From: Alkalihalobacterium alkalinitrilicum
Lineage (GTDB): Bacteria > Bacillota > Bacilli > Bacillales > Bacillaceae_F
Direction: 5' to 3'
DNA: 64,000 nt
NCBI RefSeq assembly: GCF_002019605.1
Contig: NZ_KV917368.1
Span: forward strand, 5,343,885 to 5,407,884
The translations under genes and the position numbers were made by a program. This document shows, piece by piece, positions 17,096 through 30,723 of the stretch. Below the pieces are notes generated by a model, which was not told where the DNA came from, searched no databases, and was given only the letters and a program-made list of their open reading frames with translations. Each line of letters opens with the position of its first letter. Position 1 is the first letter of the stretch.

Positions 17096-17746
17096 ATGGG
17101 ACAATATGATCAATTGAGAAGAGAACTTGAACAACGTCAAGCTAACTTAAAGGAAAGAGTGAAAGAAGCCGATTATTATGGTTTAGCAGTTACATCAAGC
17201 TTCTCAACAGGAGAGTTGTCACAGTATGATAATCACCCAGCTGATACTGCTACTGACTTATATGAACGTGAAAAAGACATTGCCATTTACGAAAAATTGG
17301 AAAAGGAATTGGAAGATGTCGAATATGCGTTAAATAAAATGGATAATGGTTCATATGGAGTTTGTGAAGTAACGGGTCAACAAATCCCTTATGATCGTTT
17401 AGAAGCTAACCCAACTGCAAGGACTGTTGTTGAACATTCAAATGGTCAATTGGCACAGCATCGTCCAGTAGAAGAAGATGTGCTAGGTAATTTTGAAAAG
17501 TATAATTTTGACAATCGGGATGACGAAACTGAATTTGACGCTGAGGACGCTTATCAATCGGTTGCATCTTTTAATGAAAACAGTATGGTTTTTGAAGATT
17601 CTTCATTAGATCGTACAGGGGAGTTAGTTGGTTATGTAGAGGAATTAGAAGCATTTGCTTCTACTGATATTTATGGTTATCAAGGTGATGATTCCGTCGA
17701 ATTCCAAAGAAACATTCATTATGATCAATATCTAAACGAAAAATAA
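17096..17746 (+). CDS. ylyA: YlyA-like RNA polymerase-binding protein (DksA/TraR-type fold)
   Basis: In B. subtilis, YlyA is a forespore protein reported to bind RNA polymerase and adjust SigG-dependent germination genes. The ATG at 17096 follows GGGGGA at 5 nt; the longer frame from 16970 starts in the hairpin. The 216-residue protein has a coiled-coil N-terminus (MGQYDQLRRELEQRQANLKE), a second helical pair (about 60-95) and a degenerate DksA-type zinc motif (YGVCEVTGQQIPYDRLEANP) in which only one cysteine remains, so zinc binding is unlikely. The C-terminal third is acidic. Position between ileS and lspA is as in B. subtilis. Confidence 0.85.
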   Translation: MGQYDQLRRELEQRQANLKERVKEADYYGLAVTSSFSTGELSQYDNHPADTATDLYEREKDIAIYEKLEKELEDVEYALNKMDNGSYGVCEVTGQQIPYDRLEANPTARTVVEHSNGQLAQHRPVEEDVLGNFEKYNFDNRDDETEFDAEDAYQSVASFNENSMVFEDSSLDRTGELVGYVEELEAFASTDIYGYQGDDSVEFQRNIHYDQYLNEK

Positions 17747-17756
17747 TTTACAATAA

Positions 17757-17830
17757 GTGAAGCTGACTATTGTCGAAGTGGCTAAAACACCATGTGAATT
17801 GTTGACACTTCGAGTCAGCCTCACATGGTG
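17757..17830 (+). repeat. Interleaved inverted repeats after ylyA (possible pseudoknot)
   Basis: GCTGACT (17762-17768) and CGAAGTG (17774-17780) pair with AGTCAGC (17813-17819) and CACTTCG (17806-17812). CACCATGTGA (17788-17797), in the loop, pairs perfectly with TCACATGGTG (17821-17830), outside it. The order left1-left2-right1-right2 allows either an H-type pseudoknot or two alternative hairpins. On the opposite strand the second repeat is followed by a T-rich run. Confidence 0.6.
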
Positions 17831-17886
17831 AATAATAAAAATAAGTCATAGTTGAACAAGTAGAAAAAGACACTTTCATCATTTTA

Positions 17887-17895
17887 TGCTAAAAT
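17887..17895 (+). promoter_or_regulatory. Extended -10 promoter upstream of lspA
   Basis: TGCTAAAAT, an extended -10 with no clear -35, 36 nt before the lspA start. Confidence 0.4.
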
Positions 17896-17930
17896 GCTAA
17901 CGTATGCATAATGAGATGGAGGAAATGATT

Positions 17931-18401
17931 TTGATTTGGTTATATTATGTTATTGCACTAGTAATTATCTTGTTAGACCAATGGACGAAATGGATCGTTG
18001 TACAATCGATGGAAATAGGTGAACGAATTTCACTTATTGAAAATTTCCTTTATTTTACATCCCATCGTAACCAAGGAGCGGCCTTTGGAATTCTCCAAGG
18101 ACAAATGTGGTTTTTCTATATTATTACAGTTATCGTCGTTGGTTTCATCGTGTATTATATTCAAAAAGAAGCTAAGAGCAGTTGGTTGCTCGGGATTTCT
18201 TTAGGGTTGATATTAGGTGGTGCCATTGGTAATTTTATCGATAGGGTTTTTCGTGGCGAAGTTGTAGACTTTATTGATACATTTATTTTTACATACAATT
18301 TCCCTATTTTTAATGTAGCTGATTCTGCCCTATGTGTTGGTGTAGCATTGATTTTCATTAAAATAATAAACGACGAAAGACTAGCAAAGGGGAAAAAATG
18401 A
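17931..18401 (+). CDS. lspA: Lipoprotein signal peptidase (SPase II)
   Basis: Membrane aspartyl protease that removes signal peptides from diacylated prolipoproteins. The TTG at 17931 follows GGAGG (17918-17922) at 8 nt and yields 156 residues, close to the B. subtilis length; the ATG at 17904 would add a polar extension unlike the family. Four membrane spans are visible. Catalytic aspartates lie in [17 protein letters not shown] and [11 protein letters not shown], with [12 protein letters not shown] before them. Its stop overlaps the rluD start (ATGA), implying coupled translation. Confidence 0.95.
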   Translation: MIWLYYVIALVIILLDQWTKWIVVQSMEIGERISLIENFLYFTSHRNQGAAFGILQGQMWFFYIITVIVVGFIVYYIQKEAKSSWLLGISLGLILGGAIGNFIDRVFRGEVVDFIDTFIFTYNFPIFNVADSALCVGVALIFIKIINDERLAKGKK

Positions 18402-19306
18402 TGGAGCAATTTGAATTTAAGATTTCCGAAGAACAAGCAAATGAACGAATTGATAAACTAATGACCACTTTTCACCCTGATTGGTCACGAACACAAATTC
18501 AGCAATGGATTAAAGAAGGAAATATTACCGTTAATGGTGAGACCGTAAAGACCAATTATAAGGCCCAATTTAATGACAAATTGGAATTAGAAATTCCAGA
18601 ACCTGAACTTTTAGAAGTGGAACCAGAACCGATTGATTTAGAGATCGTATATGAAGATGAGGATGTAATTGTTGTGAATAAACCACGTGGGATGGTTGTT
18701 CATCCTGCACCTGGGCATTCTTCAGGTACTTTAGTAAATGGTTTGATGTATCATTGTAAAGATTTATCAGGCATTAACGGTGTTATTCGTCCAGGTATTG
18801 TTCATCGAATTGATAAAGATACATCAGGTTTATTAATGGTAGCTAAAAACGATCGGGCACATGAGTCATTAGTTAACCAATTAAAAGCTAAAACTACAAA
18901 GAGAGTATATAAAGCGATTGCTCATGGTGTGATTTCACATGATGTGGGTACAATTGAAGCGCCGATTGGTCGTGACAAAAAAGATCGTCAAAGCATGACA
19001 GTAACTGAAGATGGTCGTGATGCTGTTACCCACTTTACAGTTCTTGAGCGGTTCGACAACTATACTTACGTTCAATGTGAACTTGAAACAGGAAGAACAC
19101 ATCAAATCCGTGTTCATATGAAATATATTGGTTTTCCAATAGCGGGTGATCCGAAATACGGTCCAAAAAAAACATTGAATATTGAAGGGCAAGCTCTTCA
19201 TGCAGCTGTTTTAGGATTTGAACATCCACGGACAAAAGAAAACCTTTTATTTGAAGCACCCCTTCCACAAGAAATGGTAACCTTACTTGAAGAGTTACGA
19301 CAATAA
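18398..19306 (+). CDS. rluD: RluD-family 23S rRNA pseudouridine synthase
   Basis: Converts uridines of large-subunit rRNA to pseudouridine. 302 residues: an N-terminal S4 RNA-binding domain (about 13-75, [20 protein letters not shown]) and an RluA-type catalytic domain with the hallmark [17 protein letters not shown], whose aspartate is the nucleophile. The [16 protein letters not shown] and [17 protein letters not shown] segments are also conserved. Equivalent to B. subtilis ylyB. ATG 18398 has AAAGGGG upstream and overlaps the lspA stop. Exact target uridines cannot be inferred. Confidence 0.93.
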   Translation: MMEQFEFKISEEQANERIDKLMTTFHPDWSRTQIQQWIKEGNITVNGETVKTNYKAQFNDKLELEIPEPELLEVEPEPIDLEIVYEDEDVIVVNKPRGMVVHPAPGHSSGTLVNGLMYHCKDLSGINGVIRPGIVHRIDKDTSGLLMVAKNDRAHESLVNQLKAKTTKRVYKAIAHGVISHDVGTIEAPIGRDKKDRQSMTVTEDGRDAVTHFTVLERFDNYTYVQCELETGRTHQIRVHMKYIGFPIAGDPKYGPKKTLNIEGQALHAAVLGFEHPRTKENLLFEAPLPQEMVTLLEELRQ

Positions 19307-19348
19307 GATGTAAGAATTGTTTTAATTTTTGTAATACTAAAAAACAGA

Positions 19349-19377
19349 TTGACTTTATTGTCGAACAGTGGAATAAT
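19349..19377 (+). promoter_or_regulatory. SigA promoter of the pyr operon
   Basis: TTGACT (19349-19354) and AATAAT (19372-19377), spaced 17 bp; start expected near 19384, upstream of the first PyrR attenuator. Confidence 0.65.
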
Positions 19378-19403
19378 AACGATAACAAGTAAATAGATCC
19401 TTT

Positions 19404-20111
<708 letters not shown>

Positions 20112-20127
20112 GGAACTAAATAAAGTA

Positions 20128-20250
20128 ATACTCTTTAATTCGGTCCTGTGAGGCTGACAAGAGACAATTATGCAGTATCGACAGGATTACACTGTTCCTT
20201 CTGCGTACACTTGCCTCTTTGTCATCCTAAAGACGAAGAGGTTTTTATTT
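20128..20250 (+). promoter_or_regulatory. PyrR attenuator 2 (pyrR-pyrP)
   Basis: PyrR-binding loop CGGTCCTGTGAGGCTG (20141-20156), then a terminator CCTCTTTGTC/GACGAAGAGG (20214-20223 with 20232-20241, one G-U) followed by TTTTTATTTTT. It separates pyrP expression from pyrR. Confidence 0.93.
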
Positions 20251-20372
20251 TTTGTAGAAATAATAAAAAATAGGTCTTCTTCAAAAGGTTGGTCAATACA
20301 TCTATTAATAATGAATAAGATTCATTTTACAACAAACGCTTACTAACAACAGACATTAAGGGAGGAAAAGGA

Positions 20373-21680
20373 ATGTCACATCAAAAAGAGATTGGTATTC
20401 AAGAGGTGCCACGTTTTGATAAATGGTTAACCTTTAGTATTCAGCATTTATTTGCGATGTTCGGTGCAACAATATTAGTGCCATATTTAGTTGATTTAAG
20501 TCCAGCAGTTGCTTTATTTTCAAGTGGATTAGGGACATTGGCTTACTTATTAATAACAAGAGGACAAATTCCAGCATACTTAGGTTCCTCATTTGCGTTT
20601 ATCGCACCGATTATAGCGGCGACAACAATCGGTGGGCCAGAAGGTGCAATGATCGGTAGTTTTCTAGCAGGAATTATTTACGGGATCGTAGCGCTTTTAA
20701 TTAAAGCAAGTGGGGTAGGTTGGCTTTTGAAAATTTTACCCCCTATTGTCGTAGGTCCTGTTATTATGGTTATCGGTCTTGGATTGGCAGGTGTTGCGAT
20801 TGACATGGCGATGAACGTACCAGGTACGGGACAATATAGTGGTACATTGTTCTCCGTGGCGATTGTCACATTAGGTATTACTGTTTTATCAGCATTTTTC
20901 TTGAAAGGGTTCTTCGGACTTATCCCATTTCTATTTGGTATTATTGGTGGGTATATATATGCCTACATTATGGGAGTTATAGATTTCACCCCAGTAAGAG
21001 ATGCGGCAATATTCGCAGTTCCAGACTTTATCGTTCCTTTTGTAACGTATACACCGAGTTTTAATTGGCATATTGCTGCAATTATGGTTCCAATAGCGGT
21101 AGTAACAATTTCAGAACATATTGGAGACCAGATGGTTCTTAGTAAGGTTGTAGGGAAAAACTTTATAAAAAAACCAGGTTTACATCGCTCTCTATTAGGG
21201 GATGGAGTTGCAACGATGATTGCTTCTGTCTTAGGTGGACCACCAAATACAACGTACGGTGAAAATATTGGTGTGCTAGCTATTACACGAGTATTTAGTG
21301 TATTTGTGATAGGTGGTGCCGCAGTACTGGCAATGACACTGGCGTTCTTTGGAAAGTTTGCAGCTTTAATTCAAACGATCCCAACAGCGGTAATGGGGGG
21401 AGTATCAATCCTTCTCTTTGGGGTTATCGCATCATCAGGTTTGCGTATGTTAATCGAAAATGGCATAAACATGGGGTTAAAGCGCAACTTAATTATATCT
21501 TCCACTATTCTAGTTATCGGGATTGGAGGAGCTTTCATCCAAGTATCGGATGAAATTCAAATCGCAGGTATGGCATTAGCAACCATTATCGGGATTGTTC
21601 TTCACTTAGTCTTACCAAATAAAGAGGAGAGTTACGGTACGAAATCGATGTTTGAAGATGATCAAAAAGTAAATCAATAA
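20373..21680 (+). CDS. pyrP: Uracil permease PyrP (NCS2 family)
   Basis: Uracil:proton symporter of the nucleobase-ascorbate (NCS2) family in the cytoplasmic membrane. 435 residues with about 12-14 hydrophobic spans beginning at residue about 20 (WLTFSIQHLFAMFGATILVP). Family signatures: the first-half glutamine/histidine segment SIQHLFAMFG, TISEHIGDQMVLSKVVG, and GVATMIASVLGGPPNTTYGENIGVLA. Placed between attenuators 2 and 3 as in B. subtilis, so uptake is tuned with synthesis. Start ATG has GGGAGG upstream. Confidence 0.96.
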   Translation: MSHQKEIGIQEVPRFDKWLTFSIQHLFAMFGATILVPYLVDLSPAVALFSSGLGTLAYLLITRGQIPAYLGSSFAFIAPIIAATTIGGPEGAMIGSFLAGIIYGIVALLIKASGVGWLLKILPPIVVGPVIMVIGLGLAGVAIDMAMNVPGTGQYSGTLFSVAIVTLGITVLSAFFLKGFFGLIPFLFGIIGGYIYAYIMGVIDFTPVRDAAIFAVPDFIVPFVTYTPSFNWHIAAIMVPIAVVTISEHIGDQMVLSKVVGKNFIKKPGLHRSLLGDGVATMIASVLGGPPNTTYGENIGVLAITRVFSVFVIGGAAVLAMTLAFFGKFAALIQTIPTAVMGGVSILLFGVIASSGLRMLIENGINMGLKRNLIISSTILVIGIGGAFIQVSDEIQIAGMALATIIGIVLHLVLPNKEESYGTKSMFEDDQKVNQ

Positions 21681-21689
21681 TACAACCTT

Positions 21690-21796
21690 TAATACAAGTC
21701 CTGTGAGGCTTTGAAGGGGGTTAGAAGATCGCTAGTAGTTGTGATTTCAACTGCTCTCTTCCAAGCACCCTTTTGCAAAAAAAGGGTGCTTTTTTC
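21690..21796 (+). promoter_or_regulatory. PyrR attenuator 3 (pyrP-pyrB)
   Basis: Binding loop CAAGTCCTGTGAGGCTTTG (about 21695-21713) and terminator AAGCACCCTTTT/AAAAGGGTGCTT (21763-21791) ending in T6. It controls pyrB to pyrE. Confidence 0.93.
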
Positions 21797-21841
21797 TAGG
21801 TAGATAAAAATGTAGTGAAAATCATAGAGAGGAAGATGATG

Positions 21842-22732
21842 ATGCACGTATTAACGATGCCATTACTTGAAACGAATGAAATTCATCAAATTTTGCATGA
21901 AGCTCAAGCATTTTTAAATGGTGAACGATGGATACCAAACCGAGAAACATTTGTAACCAATCTTTTCTTTGAGCCTAGTACGCGAACGAAATTTAGTTTC
22001 GAGGTAGCTGAAAAAAAATTAGGTCTTCAAGTTTTGAATTTTGAAGCCCAAACTTCAAGCGTTACCAAAGGGGAAACTTTGTATGATACAGTAAAAACGC
22101 TTGAAGCTATTGGGACAAATATAGTGGTTATCCGCCATCAGCAAGATCATTACTTTGATGACCTGGTTGGGAAAATATCAATTCCCATCATAAATGGTGG
22201 AGATGGTTGCGGACATCATCCTACTCAATCTTTACTTGATTTATTAACAATAAAGCAAGAGTTTGGCACATTTGAGGGTTTAAAGGTCGTCATAGTAGGT
22301 GATATTAGGCACAGTCGAGTTGCTCGATCGAATGCAGAAGTACTTCATCGATTAGGTGCTAGCGTTTGGTTTTCAGGGCCGCGTTCATGGATTGACGAGT
22401 CAATCCCATATGGAAACTTTATTGATATTGATGATGCTGTAGAAATGGCAGATGTCATGATGATGTTACGGATCCAGCATGAACGTCACGCCGTAAAAAT
22501 GGTGACTACAAAAAGTGACTACCATCAACAATATGGTTTAACAATAGAAAGAGAACAACGAATGAAAAATGATAGTATTATTATGCACCCTGCGCCAATC
22601 AACCGTGATGTTGAAATCGCAAGTGAACTTGTTGAATGTCCACGCTCAAGAATTTTTAAACAAATGACAAATGGAGTTGCCGTAAGGATGGCAGTTTTGA
22701 AACGTGCAATTGAAAAGGGAGGGCTTAAATAA
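21842..22732 (+). CDS. pyrB: Aspartate carbamoyltransferase catalytic subunit
   Basis: Condenses carbamoyl phosphate and aspartate to carbamoyl-aspartate, step 2 of UMP synthesis. Three in-frame ATGs follow GAGAGGAAG; the one at 21842 has the best spacing and gives 296 residues. Carbamoyl-phosphate motif [25 protein letters not shown] and the aspartate-binding [11 protein letters not shown] are visible. No PyrI regulatory subunit gene is present, which fits the unregulated Bacillus trimer. The stop overlaps the pyrC start. Confidence 0.97.
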   Translation: MHVLTMPLLETNEIHQILHEAQAFLNGERWIPNRETFVTNLFFEPSTRTKFSFEVAEKKLGLQVLNFEAQTSSVTKGETLYDTVKTLEAIGTNIVVIRHQQDHYFDDLVGKISIPIINGGDGCGHHPTQSLLDLLTIKQEFGTFEGLKVVIVGDIRHSRVARSNAEVLHRLGASVWFSGPRSWIDESIPYGNFIDIDDAVEMADVMMMLRIQHERHAVKMVTTKSDYHQQYGLTIEREQRMKNDSIIMHPAPINRDVEIASELVECPRSRIFKQMTNGVAVRMAVLKRAIEKGGLK

Positions 22733-24015
22733 TGAAAACATTAATTAAAAACGGGAAGCTTCTTAATGAGTCTGGTGAACTTTATAATGGTGATGTCTTA
22801 TTAGAGGATCAGAAAATTATACAAATTGGTAGTGATATAGATGGACAAGCAGATGAAGTGATCGATGTTAATGGAAACCTAGTTATTCCAGGAATGATTG
22901 ACTTACATGTCCATTTAAGAGAGCCTGGTGGAGAACATAAAGAAACGATCGAAACGGGGACTTTAGCTGCTGCCAAAGGTGGATTTACAACAATTGCTCC
23001 CATGCCAAATACACGTCCAGTACCTGATACGAAAGAACAATTAGACTGGCTTCAAAACAGAATTAAGGAAACAGCACATGTTAGAGTACTACCTTATGCT
23101 TCCATTACAATCCGTGAATTAGGACAAGAATTAACAGACTTTGCGGCATTATCTGATAGTGGTGCATTTGCTTTTACAGATGACGGCGTTGGGGTCCAAA
23201 ATGCTGATATGATGCTTAAAGCGATGAATGAGGCAGCCAAAATTAAAAAAGCGATTGTGGCTCATTGTGAAGAAAATACACTTATTCATAAAGGTGCTGT
23301 CCATGAAGGAACGTTTTCAACTAAACACGGGATTAATGGGATACCGTCTGTTTGCGAATCTGTACATATTGCTCGTGATGTGCTACTTGCTGAAGCTGCT
23401 GATGCTCATTACCATGTATGTCACATCAGTACAAAAGAATCTGTACGTGTCGTTCGTGATGCGAAAAGAGCAGGAATTAAAGTTACAGCAGAAGTAACAC
23501 CACATCACTTATTACTTTGTGACGAAGATATACCAGGTTTAGATCCGAATTATAAAATGAACCCACCATTAAGAGGGAAAAAGGATCTTGAAGCTTTAAT
23601 AGAAGGCCTAATGGATGGAACGATTGATTTCATAGCGACAGACCATGCTCCTCATAGTGCAGATGAAAAAGCAATAGGAATGGAAAAAGCACCATTTGGA
23701 ATTGTTGGACTTGAAACAGCCTTTCCATTGTTATATACAAATATGGTTGAAAAAGGAATCATAACATTAAAGCAACTAGTAGATTGGTTAACAGTAAAAC
23801 CAGCAGAGACGTTTGGTTTACCATATGGTACGCTATCAGAAGGTGTTGATGCTGATATTACTGTCATTGACCTTGAAGAAGAAGAAGCGATTAATCCAGA
23901 AACGTTCGTCTCTAAAGGGAAAAATACACCATTTGCTAATTGGAATTGCAAAGGTTGGCCGACACACACATTTGTCGCTGGTAAGCTTGTATGGAAAAAG
24001 GGGGAGCAGCAATGA
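22732..24015 (+). CDS. pyrC: Dihydroorotase
   Basis: Zinc amidohydrolase that cyclises carbamoyl-aspartate to dihydroorotate. 427 residues, class I (large) type. Metal ligands: [10 protein letters not shown] at about residues 57-66, then [20 protein letters not shown] and ATDHAPHS. The barrel is complete and the C-terminal beta domain follows. ATG 22732 overlaps the last base of the pyrB stop and follows GGGAGGG; its own stop overlaps the start of pyrAA (ATGA). Confidence 0.97.
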   Translation: MKTLIKNGKLLNESGELYNGDVLLEDQKIIQIGSDIDGQADEVIDVNGNLVIPGMIDLHVHLREPGGEHKETIETGTLAAAKGGFTTIAPMPNTRPVPDTKEQLDWLQNRIKETAHVRVLPYASITIRELGQELTDFAALSDSGAFAFTDDGVGVQNADMMLKAMNEAAKIKKAIVAHCEENTLIHKGAVHEGTFSTKHGINGIPSVCESVHIARDVLLAEAADAHYHVCHISTKESVRVVRDAKRAGIKVTAEVTPHHLLLCDEDIPGLDPNYKMNPPLRGKKDLEALIEGLMDGTIDFIATDHAPHSADEKAIGMEKAPFGIVGLETAFPLLYTNMVEKGIITLKQLVDWLTVKPAETFGLPYGTLSEGVDADITVIDLEEEEAINPETFVSKGKNTPFANWNCKGWPTHTFVAGKLVWKKGEQQ

Positions 24016-25100
24016 AAAGACAGTTAATTTTAGAAGATGGAACTGTATTTGTTGGAAAAGCATTCGGAAGTGAACATGAAAAAGAAGGAGAAGTTGTTTT
24101 TAATACAGGGATGACAGGATACCAAGAAATATTATCGGATCCTTCTTATTGCGCACAAATCGTAACACTAACGTATCCTTTAATTGGTAACTATGGCATT
24201 AATCGTGATGATTTTGAGTCGATTGAACCTGCCATCCATGGACTAATTGTGAAAGAAGCGGCTATTTATCCAAGTAACTGGAGATGTGAAGAGTCGATCG
24301 ATGATTTATTAAAAGCAAAAGGAATTCCAGGATTAGAGGGAATTGATACGAGAAAGTTAACTAGACTCATTCGTAAGCATGGTACGTTAAGAGGAAGACT
24401 TTGCAGCATGGAAGTGAATGTTGAGGAAGTAGTAAAAGAGTTGAATGCCGCAGAAGAACCGAACGATCAAGTGAAACGTGTTTCAACTAAGGATCCATAC
24501 CACTGTCCTGGACGAGGGCACCGCGTAGTTTTAGTGGATTTTGGTGCAAAACACGGTATTATTCAAAACTTAATTCAACGAGATTGTGATGTTATTGTCG
24601 TACCGTACAATACGTCGGCTGAAGAAATTTTACGTTTATATCCAGATGGCATTATGTTATCAAATGGTCCTGGTAATCCAGTAGATGTGCCAGAAGGTAT
24701 TGAAATGATTAAAGGTTTATTAGGAAAAGTGCCGATTTTCGGAATTTGTTTAGGACATCAACTCCTTGCATTAGCATGTGGGGCAAAATCTGCAAAGTTA
24801 ACGTTTGGTCATCGAGGATCAAATCACCCAGTAAGAGAATTAGAAACTGGCAAAATTGATATCACATCACAAAATCATGGATATACAATCGAAAAAGATT
24901 CACTAGAAGATACGCGATTAATTGTGACTCATATTGCTGTTAATGATGAGACGGTCGAAGGTGTTGCTCATTTAGATTATCCAGCATTTAGTGTTCAATA
25001 TCATCCAGAAGCATCACCAGGACCAGAAGACTCAAACCACTTGTTTACGAAATTTATCAATTTAATCGAAGAACATAAACAAAGCCGCGTTCGCGTTTAA
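24012..25100 (+). CDS. pyrAA: Carbamoyl-phosphate synthase, pyrimidine-specific, small (glutaminase) chain
   Basis: Provides ammonia from glutamine to the large chain. The ATG at 24012 follows GGGGGAG; the ATG at 23991 lies within pyrC. 362 residues: N-terminal small-chain domain (to about 150) and a class I glutamine amidotransferase domain with nucleophile motif [13 protein letters not shown] and catalytic His/Glu in YHPEASPGP. It ends 19 nt before the large chain. In Bacillus this pyr copy is separate from the arginine-specific enzyme. Confidence 0.97.
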   Translation: MKRQLILEDGTVFVGKAFGSEHEKEGEVVFNTGMTGYQEILSDPSYCAQIVTLTYPLIGNYGINRDDFESIEPAIHGLIVKEAAIYPSNWRCEESIDDLLKAKGIPGLEGIDTRKLTRLIRKHGTLRGRLCSMEVNVEEVVKELNAAEEPNDQVKRVSTKDPYHCPGRGHRVVLVDFGAKHGIIQNLIQRDCDVIVVPYNTSAEEILRLYPDGIMLSNGPGNPVDVPEGIEMIKGLLGKVPIFGICLGHQLLALACGAKSAKLTFGHRGSNHPVRELETGKIDITSQNHGYTIEKDSLEDTRLIVTHIAVNDETVEGVAHLDYPAFSVQYHPEASPGPEDSNHLFTKFINLIEEHKQSRVRV

Positions 25101-25119
25101 CAAATAAGGGGGATTCAAC

Positions 25120-28100
25120 ATGCCAAAACGTACGGATATTAACAAAATTTTAGTAATAGGGTCAGGACCGATTGTCATTGGACAAGCAGCTGAATTTGAT
25201 TATGCAGGTACACAAGCGTGTCAAGCATTAAAAGAAGAAGGTTATGAAGTTATACTAATTAACTCTAATCCAGCGACGATTATGACAGATACAACGATGG
25301 CTGACCGAGTATATATAGAGCCGATTACGTATGAGTTTGTTAGCCGCATCATTCGTCAAGAACGCCCAGATGGTCTACTTGCAACATTAGGTGGACAAAC
25401 AGGTCTTAATATGGCTGTTGAATTGGAAGAATCAGGGATATTAAAAGAATACAATATCGAATTGTTAGGAACACATCTTGATGCCATTAAGCAAGCTGAA
25501 GATCGTGATTTGTTCCGTTCATTAATGAATGAATTAAATGAGCCAGTTCCTGATAGTGATATCGTCCATAATCTTGAAGAAGCGTATCGCTTTGTGGAGC
25601 GTATTGGTTATCCGATTATTGTTCGACCAGCGTATACGCTTGGTGGAACAGGTGGCGGACTTGTTTATAACGAAGAAGACCTCATTGAAATTGTAACGAG
25701 TGGACTTAAATATAGTCCTGTAACTCAATGTTTATTAGAGAAAAGTATCGCAGGATTTAAAGAAGTTGAATACGAAGTGATGCGTGATGGTAAAAACCAA
25801 GCGATCGTTGTTTGTAACATGGAAAATATAGACCCAGTCGGTGTTCATACAGGAGACTCAATCGTTGTCGCACCAAGTCAAACACTATCTGATCGTGAAT
25901 ATCAAATGCTACGTAATTCATCTTTAAAAATCATTCGCGCATTAGGAATTGAAGGTGGATGTAATGTTCAGTTCGCGCTTGATCCTGATAGCTACCAATA
26001 TTATATTATTGAAGTAAATCCACGTGTAAGTCGCTCATCTGCACTTGCATCGAAAGCAACAGGTTATCCGATTGCGAAAATCGCTGCAAAAATTGCTGTT
26101 GGTTATGCATTAGATGAAATTATGAACCCAATTACGAAAACAACATATGCGAGTTTTGAGCCAGCGCTTGACTATGTCGTCAGTAAAATACCACGATGGC
26201 CGTTTGATAAGTTTGAGTCAGCCAACCGTACACTTGGAACACAAATGAAAGCGACAGGGGAAGTTATGGCAATTGGTCGTAACTTAGAAGAATCCTTGTT
26301 AAAGGCCATCCGTTCATTAGAAGCAAATGTTTTCCACTTAGAAAGAAGCGGCTTAGAAACACTTGAAAATGATGAAATAGAAAAACGTGTAGCGGTTGCG
26401 GACGATGAGCGTTTATTTGTCATAGGAGAAGCATTCCGTCGTGGATATACAGTAGAACAGTTATGGAAACTGAGTCAAATTGACCGTTTCTTCCTTCATA
26501 AAATGGAAGATATCGTTAAATTAGAAAAGTTATTAAAAGAAAGTAAAGGGAACATAGAATTATTAACTGAGGCAAAAGAAAAAGGATTTGCGGATGTTAC
26601 GATCGCTAAATTATGGGAAATGGAAGAAGGCGATATCTTCGACCTACGTGAAAAAGAAGGACTAATGCCAGTTTATAAAATGGTCGATACGTGTGCGGCT
26701 GAGTTTGAGTCTGCAACTCCATACTTCTATGGTACGTATGAAGATGAAAACGAATCATTCATTTCAGATAAAAAAAGCATTCTCGTTTTAGGTTCTGGCC
26801 CAATTCGTATCGGACAAGGGATCGAATTTGATTATGCGACAGTTCATACCGTATGGGCAATTAAAGAAGCTGGATATGAAGCGATTATTATTAACAACAA
26901 TCCAGAAACAGTTTCAACTGATTTCAGTACATCTGACAAGCTTTACTTTGAGCCATTAACTCTTGAAGATGTTCTGCATGTAATTAAGCAAGAACAACCA
27001 GAAGGTGTAATCGTTCAGTTTGGTGGTCAAACAGCCATCAATTTAGCGGCTGGTTTAGCAGCACGTGGTGTGAAAATTTTAGGAACAGCACTCGAAGATA
27101 TGGACCGTGCCGAAGACCGTGATAAATTCGAACAAACGTTACAAGAGTTAGCTATTCTACAACCGTTAGGAAAAACAGCAACATCTGTAGAGCAAGCTGT
27201 CAAAATTGCTAGTGGAATTGGGTATCCAGTTTTAGTTCGCCCTTCTTATGTACTCGGTGGACGTGCAATGGAAATAGTCTATAAAGAAGCTGAATTACTA
27301 AACTATATGGAAAATGCTGTTAAAATTAATCCGAAGCATCCCGTTTTGGTTGATCGCTATTTAACGGGTAAAGAAATCGAAGTCGATGCGATTTCAGATG
27401 GTGAAAACGTCTATATTCCTGGAATAATGGAGCATATTGAGCGTGCAGGTGTTCACTCAGGTGACTCGATTGCTGTTTATCCTCCACAAACGTTATCTAC
27501 TGAGATTAAAGAAAAAGTCATAGAGCGTACGATTGCCTTAGCTCGTGGATTAAAAATTGTCGGACTTTTAAATATCCAGTTTGTATTGCATGATAACGAA
27601 GTTTACGTACTAGAAGTAAACCCACGCTCAAGTCGAACGGTTCCGTTCTTGAGTAAAATCACGGGAGTAGCTATGGCAAACCTTGCAACTAAAGCAATCC
27701 TAGGTAAAAAGCTACCTGAATTAGGGTACGAAACAGGCTATCATCCTGAAGGAAAAGAAGTATCAGTTAAAGTACCTGTGTTTTCATTTGCGAAGCTTCG
27801 TCGTGTCGACATTTCGCTTGGGCCAGAAATGAAATCGACTGGGGAAGTTATGGGGCGTGACTATACGCTAGAAAAAGCTCTATATAAAGGACTAATTGCA
27901 TCTGGAATGAAAATTCCGAAATTTGGATCAGTCTTATTTACGATAGCGGATAAAGATAAAGAAGAAGGCTTGGAATTAGTTCATCGTTTCCATCGAATTG
28001 GCTATAACATTTTAGCTACTGAAGGAACGGCGCAAATGATTAAGGAGCTCAACATTCCAGTTACAACAGTTAATAAAATTGGTTCTGAAAAACCGAACTT

Positions 28101-28308
28101 GCTTGATGTGATCCGTGAAGGACAAGCACAATTTGTTATCAATACATTCTCTAAGGGGAAACAGCCAGCTCGTGATGGTTTCCGCATTCGTCGTGAAGCG
28201 GTGGAAAATGGAGTTGTATGTTTAACCTCCCTTGATACAGCAGAAGCTTTACTAAAGGTTATTGAGTCGATTACATTTGCTTCAGAAAGTATGCCAGCAA
28301 TGCAATAA
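25120..28308 (+). CDS. pyrAB: Carbamoyl-phosphate synthase, pyrimidine-specific, large chain
   Basis: 1062-residue enzyme making carbamoyl phosphate from bicarbonate, ammonia and two ATP. Two homologous ATP-grasp halves: the first begins [20 protein letters not shown] (about residue 8), the second [20 protein letters not shown] (about 555). Each contains a glycine-rich loop ([26 protein letters not shown]) and metal-binding EVNPR. An oligomerisation region separates them and a C-terminal MGS-like allosteric domain ([20 protein letters not shown] onward) binds effectors. Intact and full length. Confidence 0.98.
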   Translation: MPKRTDINKILVIGSGPIVIGQAAEFDYAGTQACQALKEEGYEVILINSNPATIMTDTTMADRVYIEPITYEFVSRIIRQERPDGLLATLGGQTGLNMAVELEESGILKEYNIELLGTHLDAIKQAEDRDLFRSLMNELNEPVPDSDIVHNLEEAYRFVERIGYPIIVRPAYTLGGTGGGLVYNEEDLIEIVTSGLKYSPVTQCLLEKSIAGFKEVEYEVMRDGKNQAIVVCNMENIDPVGVHTGDSIVVAPSQTLSDREYQMLRNSSLKIIRALGIEGGCNVQFALDPDSYQYYIIEVNPRVSRSSALASKATGYPIAKIAAKIAVGYALDEIMNPITKTTYASFEPALDYVVSKIPRWPFDKFESANRTLGTQMKATGEVMAIGRNLEESLLKAIRSLEANVFHLERSGLETLENDEIEKRVAVADDERLFVIGEAFRRGYTVEQLWKLSQIDRFFLHKMEDIVKLEKLLKESKGNIELLTEAKEKGFADVTIAKLWEMEEGDIFDLREKEGLMPVYKMVDTCAAEFESATPYFYGTYEDENESFISDKKSILVLGSGPIRIGQGIEFDYATVHTVWAIKEAGYEAIIINNNPETVSTDFSTSDKLYFEPLTLEDVLHVIKQEQPEGVIVQFGGQTAINLAAGLAARGVKILGTALEDMDRAEDRDKFEQTLQELAILQPLGKTATSVEQAVKIASGIGYPVLVRPSYVLGGRAMEIVYKEAELLNYMENAVKINPKHPVLVDRYLTGKEIEVDAISDGENVYIPGIMEHIERAGVHSGDSIAVYPPQTLSTEIKEKVIERTIALARGLKIVGLLNIQFVLHDNEVYVLEVNPRSSRTVPFLSKITGVAMANLATKAILGKKLPELGYETGYHPEGKEVSVKVPVFSFAKLRRVDISLGPEMKSTGEVMGRDYTLEKALYKGLIASGMKIPKFGSVLFTIADKDKEEGLELVHRFHRIGYNILATEGTAQMIKELNIPVTTVNKIGSEKPNLLDVIREGQAQFVINTFSKGKQPARDGFRIRREAVENGVVCLTSLDTAEALLKVIESITFASESMPAMQ

Positions 28309-28325
28309 AAAGGGGGAAGTGTAGA

Positions 28326-30009
<1,684 letters not shown>

Positions 30010-30010
<1 letters not shown>

Positions 30011-30723
30011 TGAAGAGACCGGTTATGATTGCTTTAGATTTTTCCAGTACCGATGCTGTAGAAGAGTTTTTATCGAAAATGCCGAATGAATCTCTTTTCT
30101 TAAAAGTAGGGATGGAATTATTTTATAGTTCAGGTGTTTCACTGATTCATCAGTTGAAAGAAAGAGGACATCAAATTTTCTTAGATTTAAAGTTGCATGA
30201 TATTCCGAATACGGTAGAAAAAGGTATGAAGGCACTTGCTAGGTTGAATGTTGATATTGTTAATGTTCATGCAGCTGGTGGTTCAGAAATGATGAAACGC
30301 GCGTTGGAGGGTCTACATGCGGGAACTCCAACTGGAATTGAACGGCCGAAGCTCATAGCAGTTACTCAATTAACGAGCACGAGCGAGCAAGTAATGCAGC
30401 AAGAACTGAAAATTCATGGAACGATGAAAGAAACGGTTCAAGCATACGCAAAGTTAGCGAAGGAGAGCGGCTTAGATGGAGTAGTGTCTTCCCCATTAGA
30501 GGTACCGTTAATTCATGAAGCTTGCGGAGAAAGCTTTTTAACCGTAACACCAGGTATTCGTCTTGCAGGCGATGCAGTTGGAGACCAAAAACGAGTGACA
30601 ACGCCAATTGATGCTAGAAAGTTAGGAAGCTGGGGTATTGTTGTCGGTAGAAGTATTACAGCAAGTGCTGATCCAACGAAGTCTTATGAAAAAGTCGTAG
30701 CAGAATGGGAGGAACAATCATGA
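30010..30723 (+). CDS. pyrF: Orotidine 5'-phosphate decarboxylase
   Basis: Decarboxylates OMP to UMP without a cofactor. 237 residues, TIM barrel. The catalytic Lys-Asp-Lys-Asp network is in [13 protein letters not shown]; the phosphate site is at [17 protein letters not shown] and [14 protein letters not shown] 30010 follows GGGAGGG and overlaps the pyrD stop. The gene ends inside the ribosome-site region of pyrE. Confidence 0.97.

Noticed and set aside
13037-19365. Further TGTCGAA 7-mers at 13037, 17771 and 19359 as Spo0A boxes
   Set aside because: They lack the TTT flank, and a 7-mer is expected several times by chance in 64 kb on both strands.
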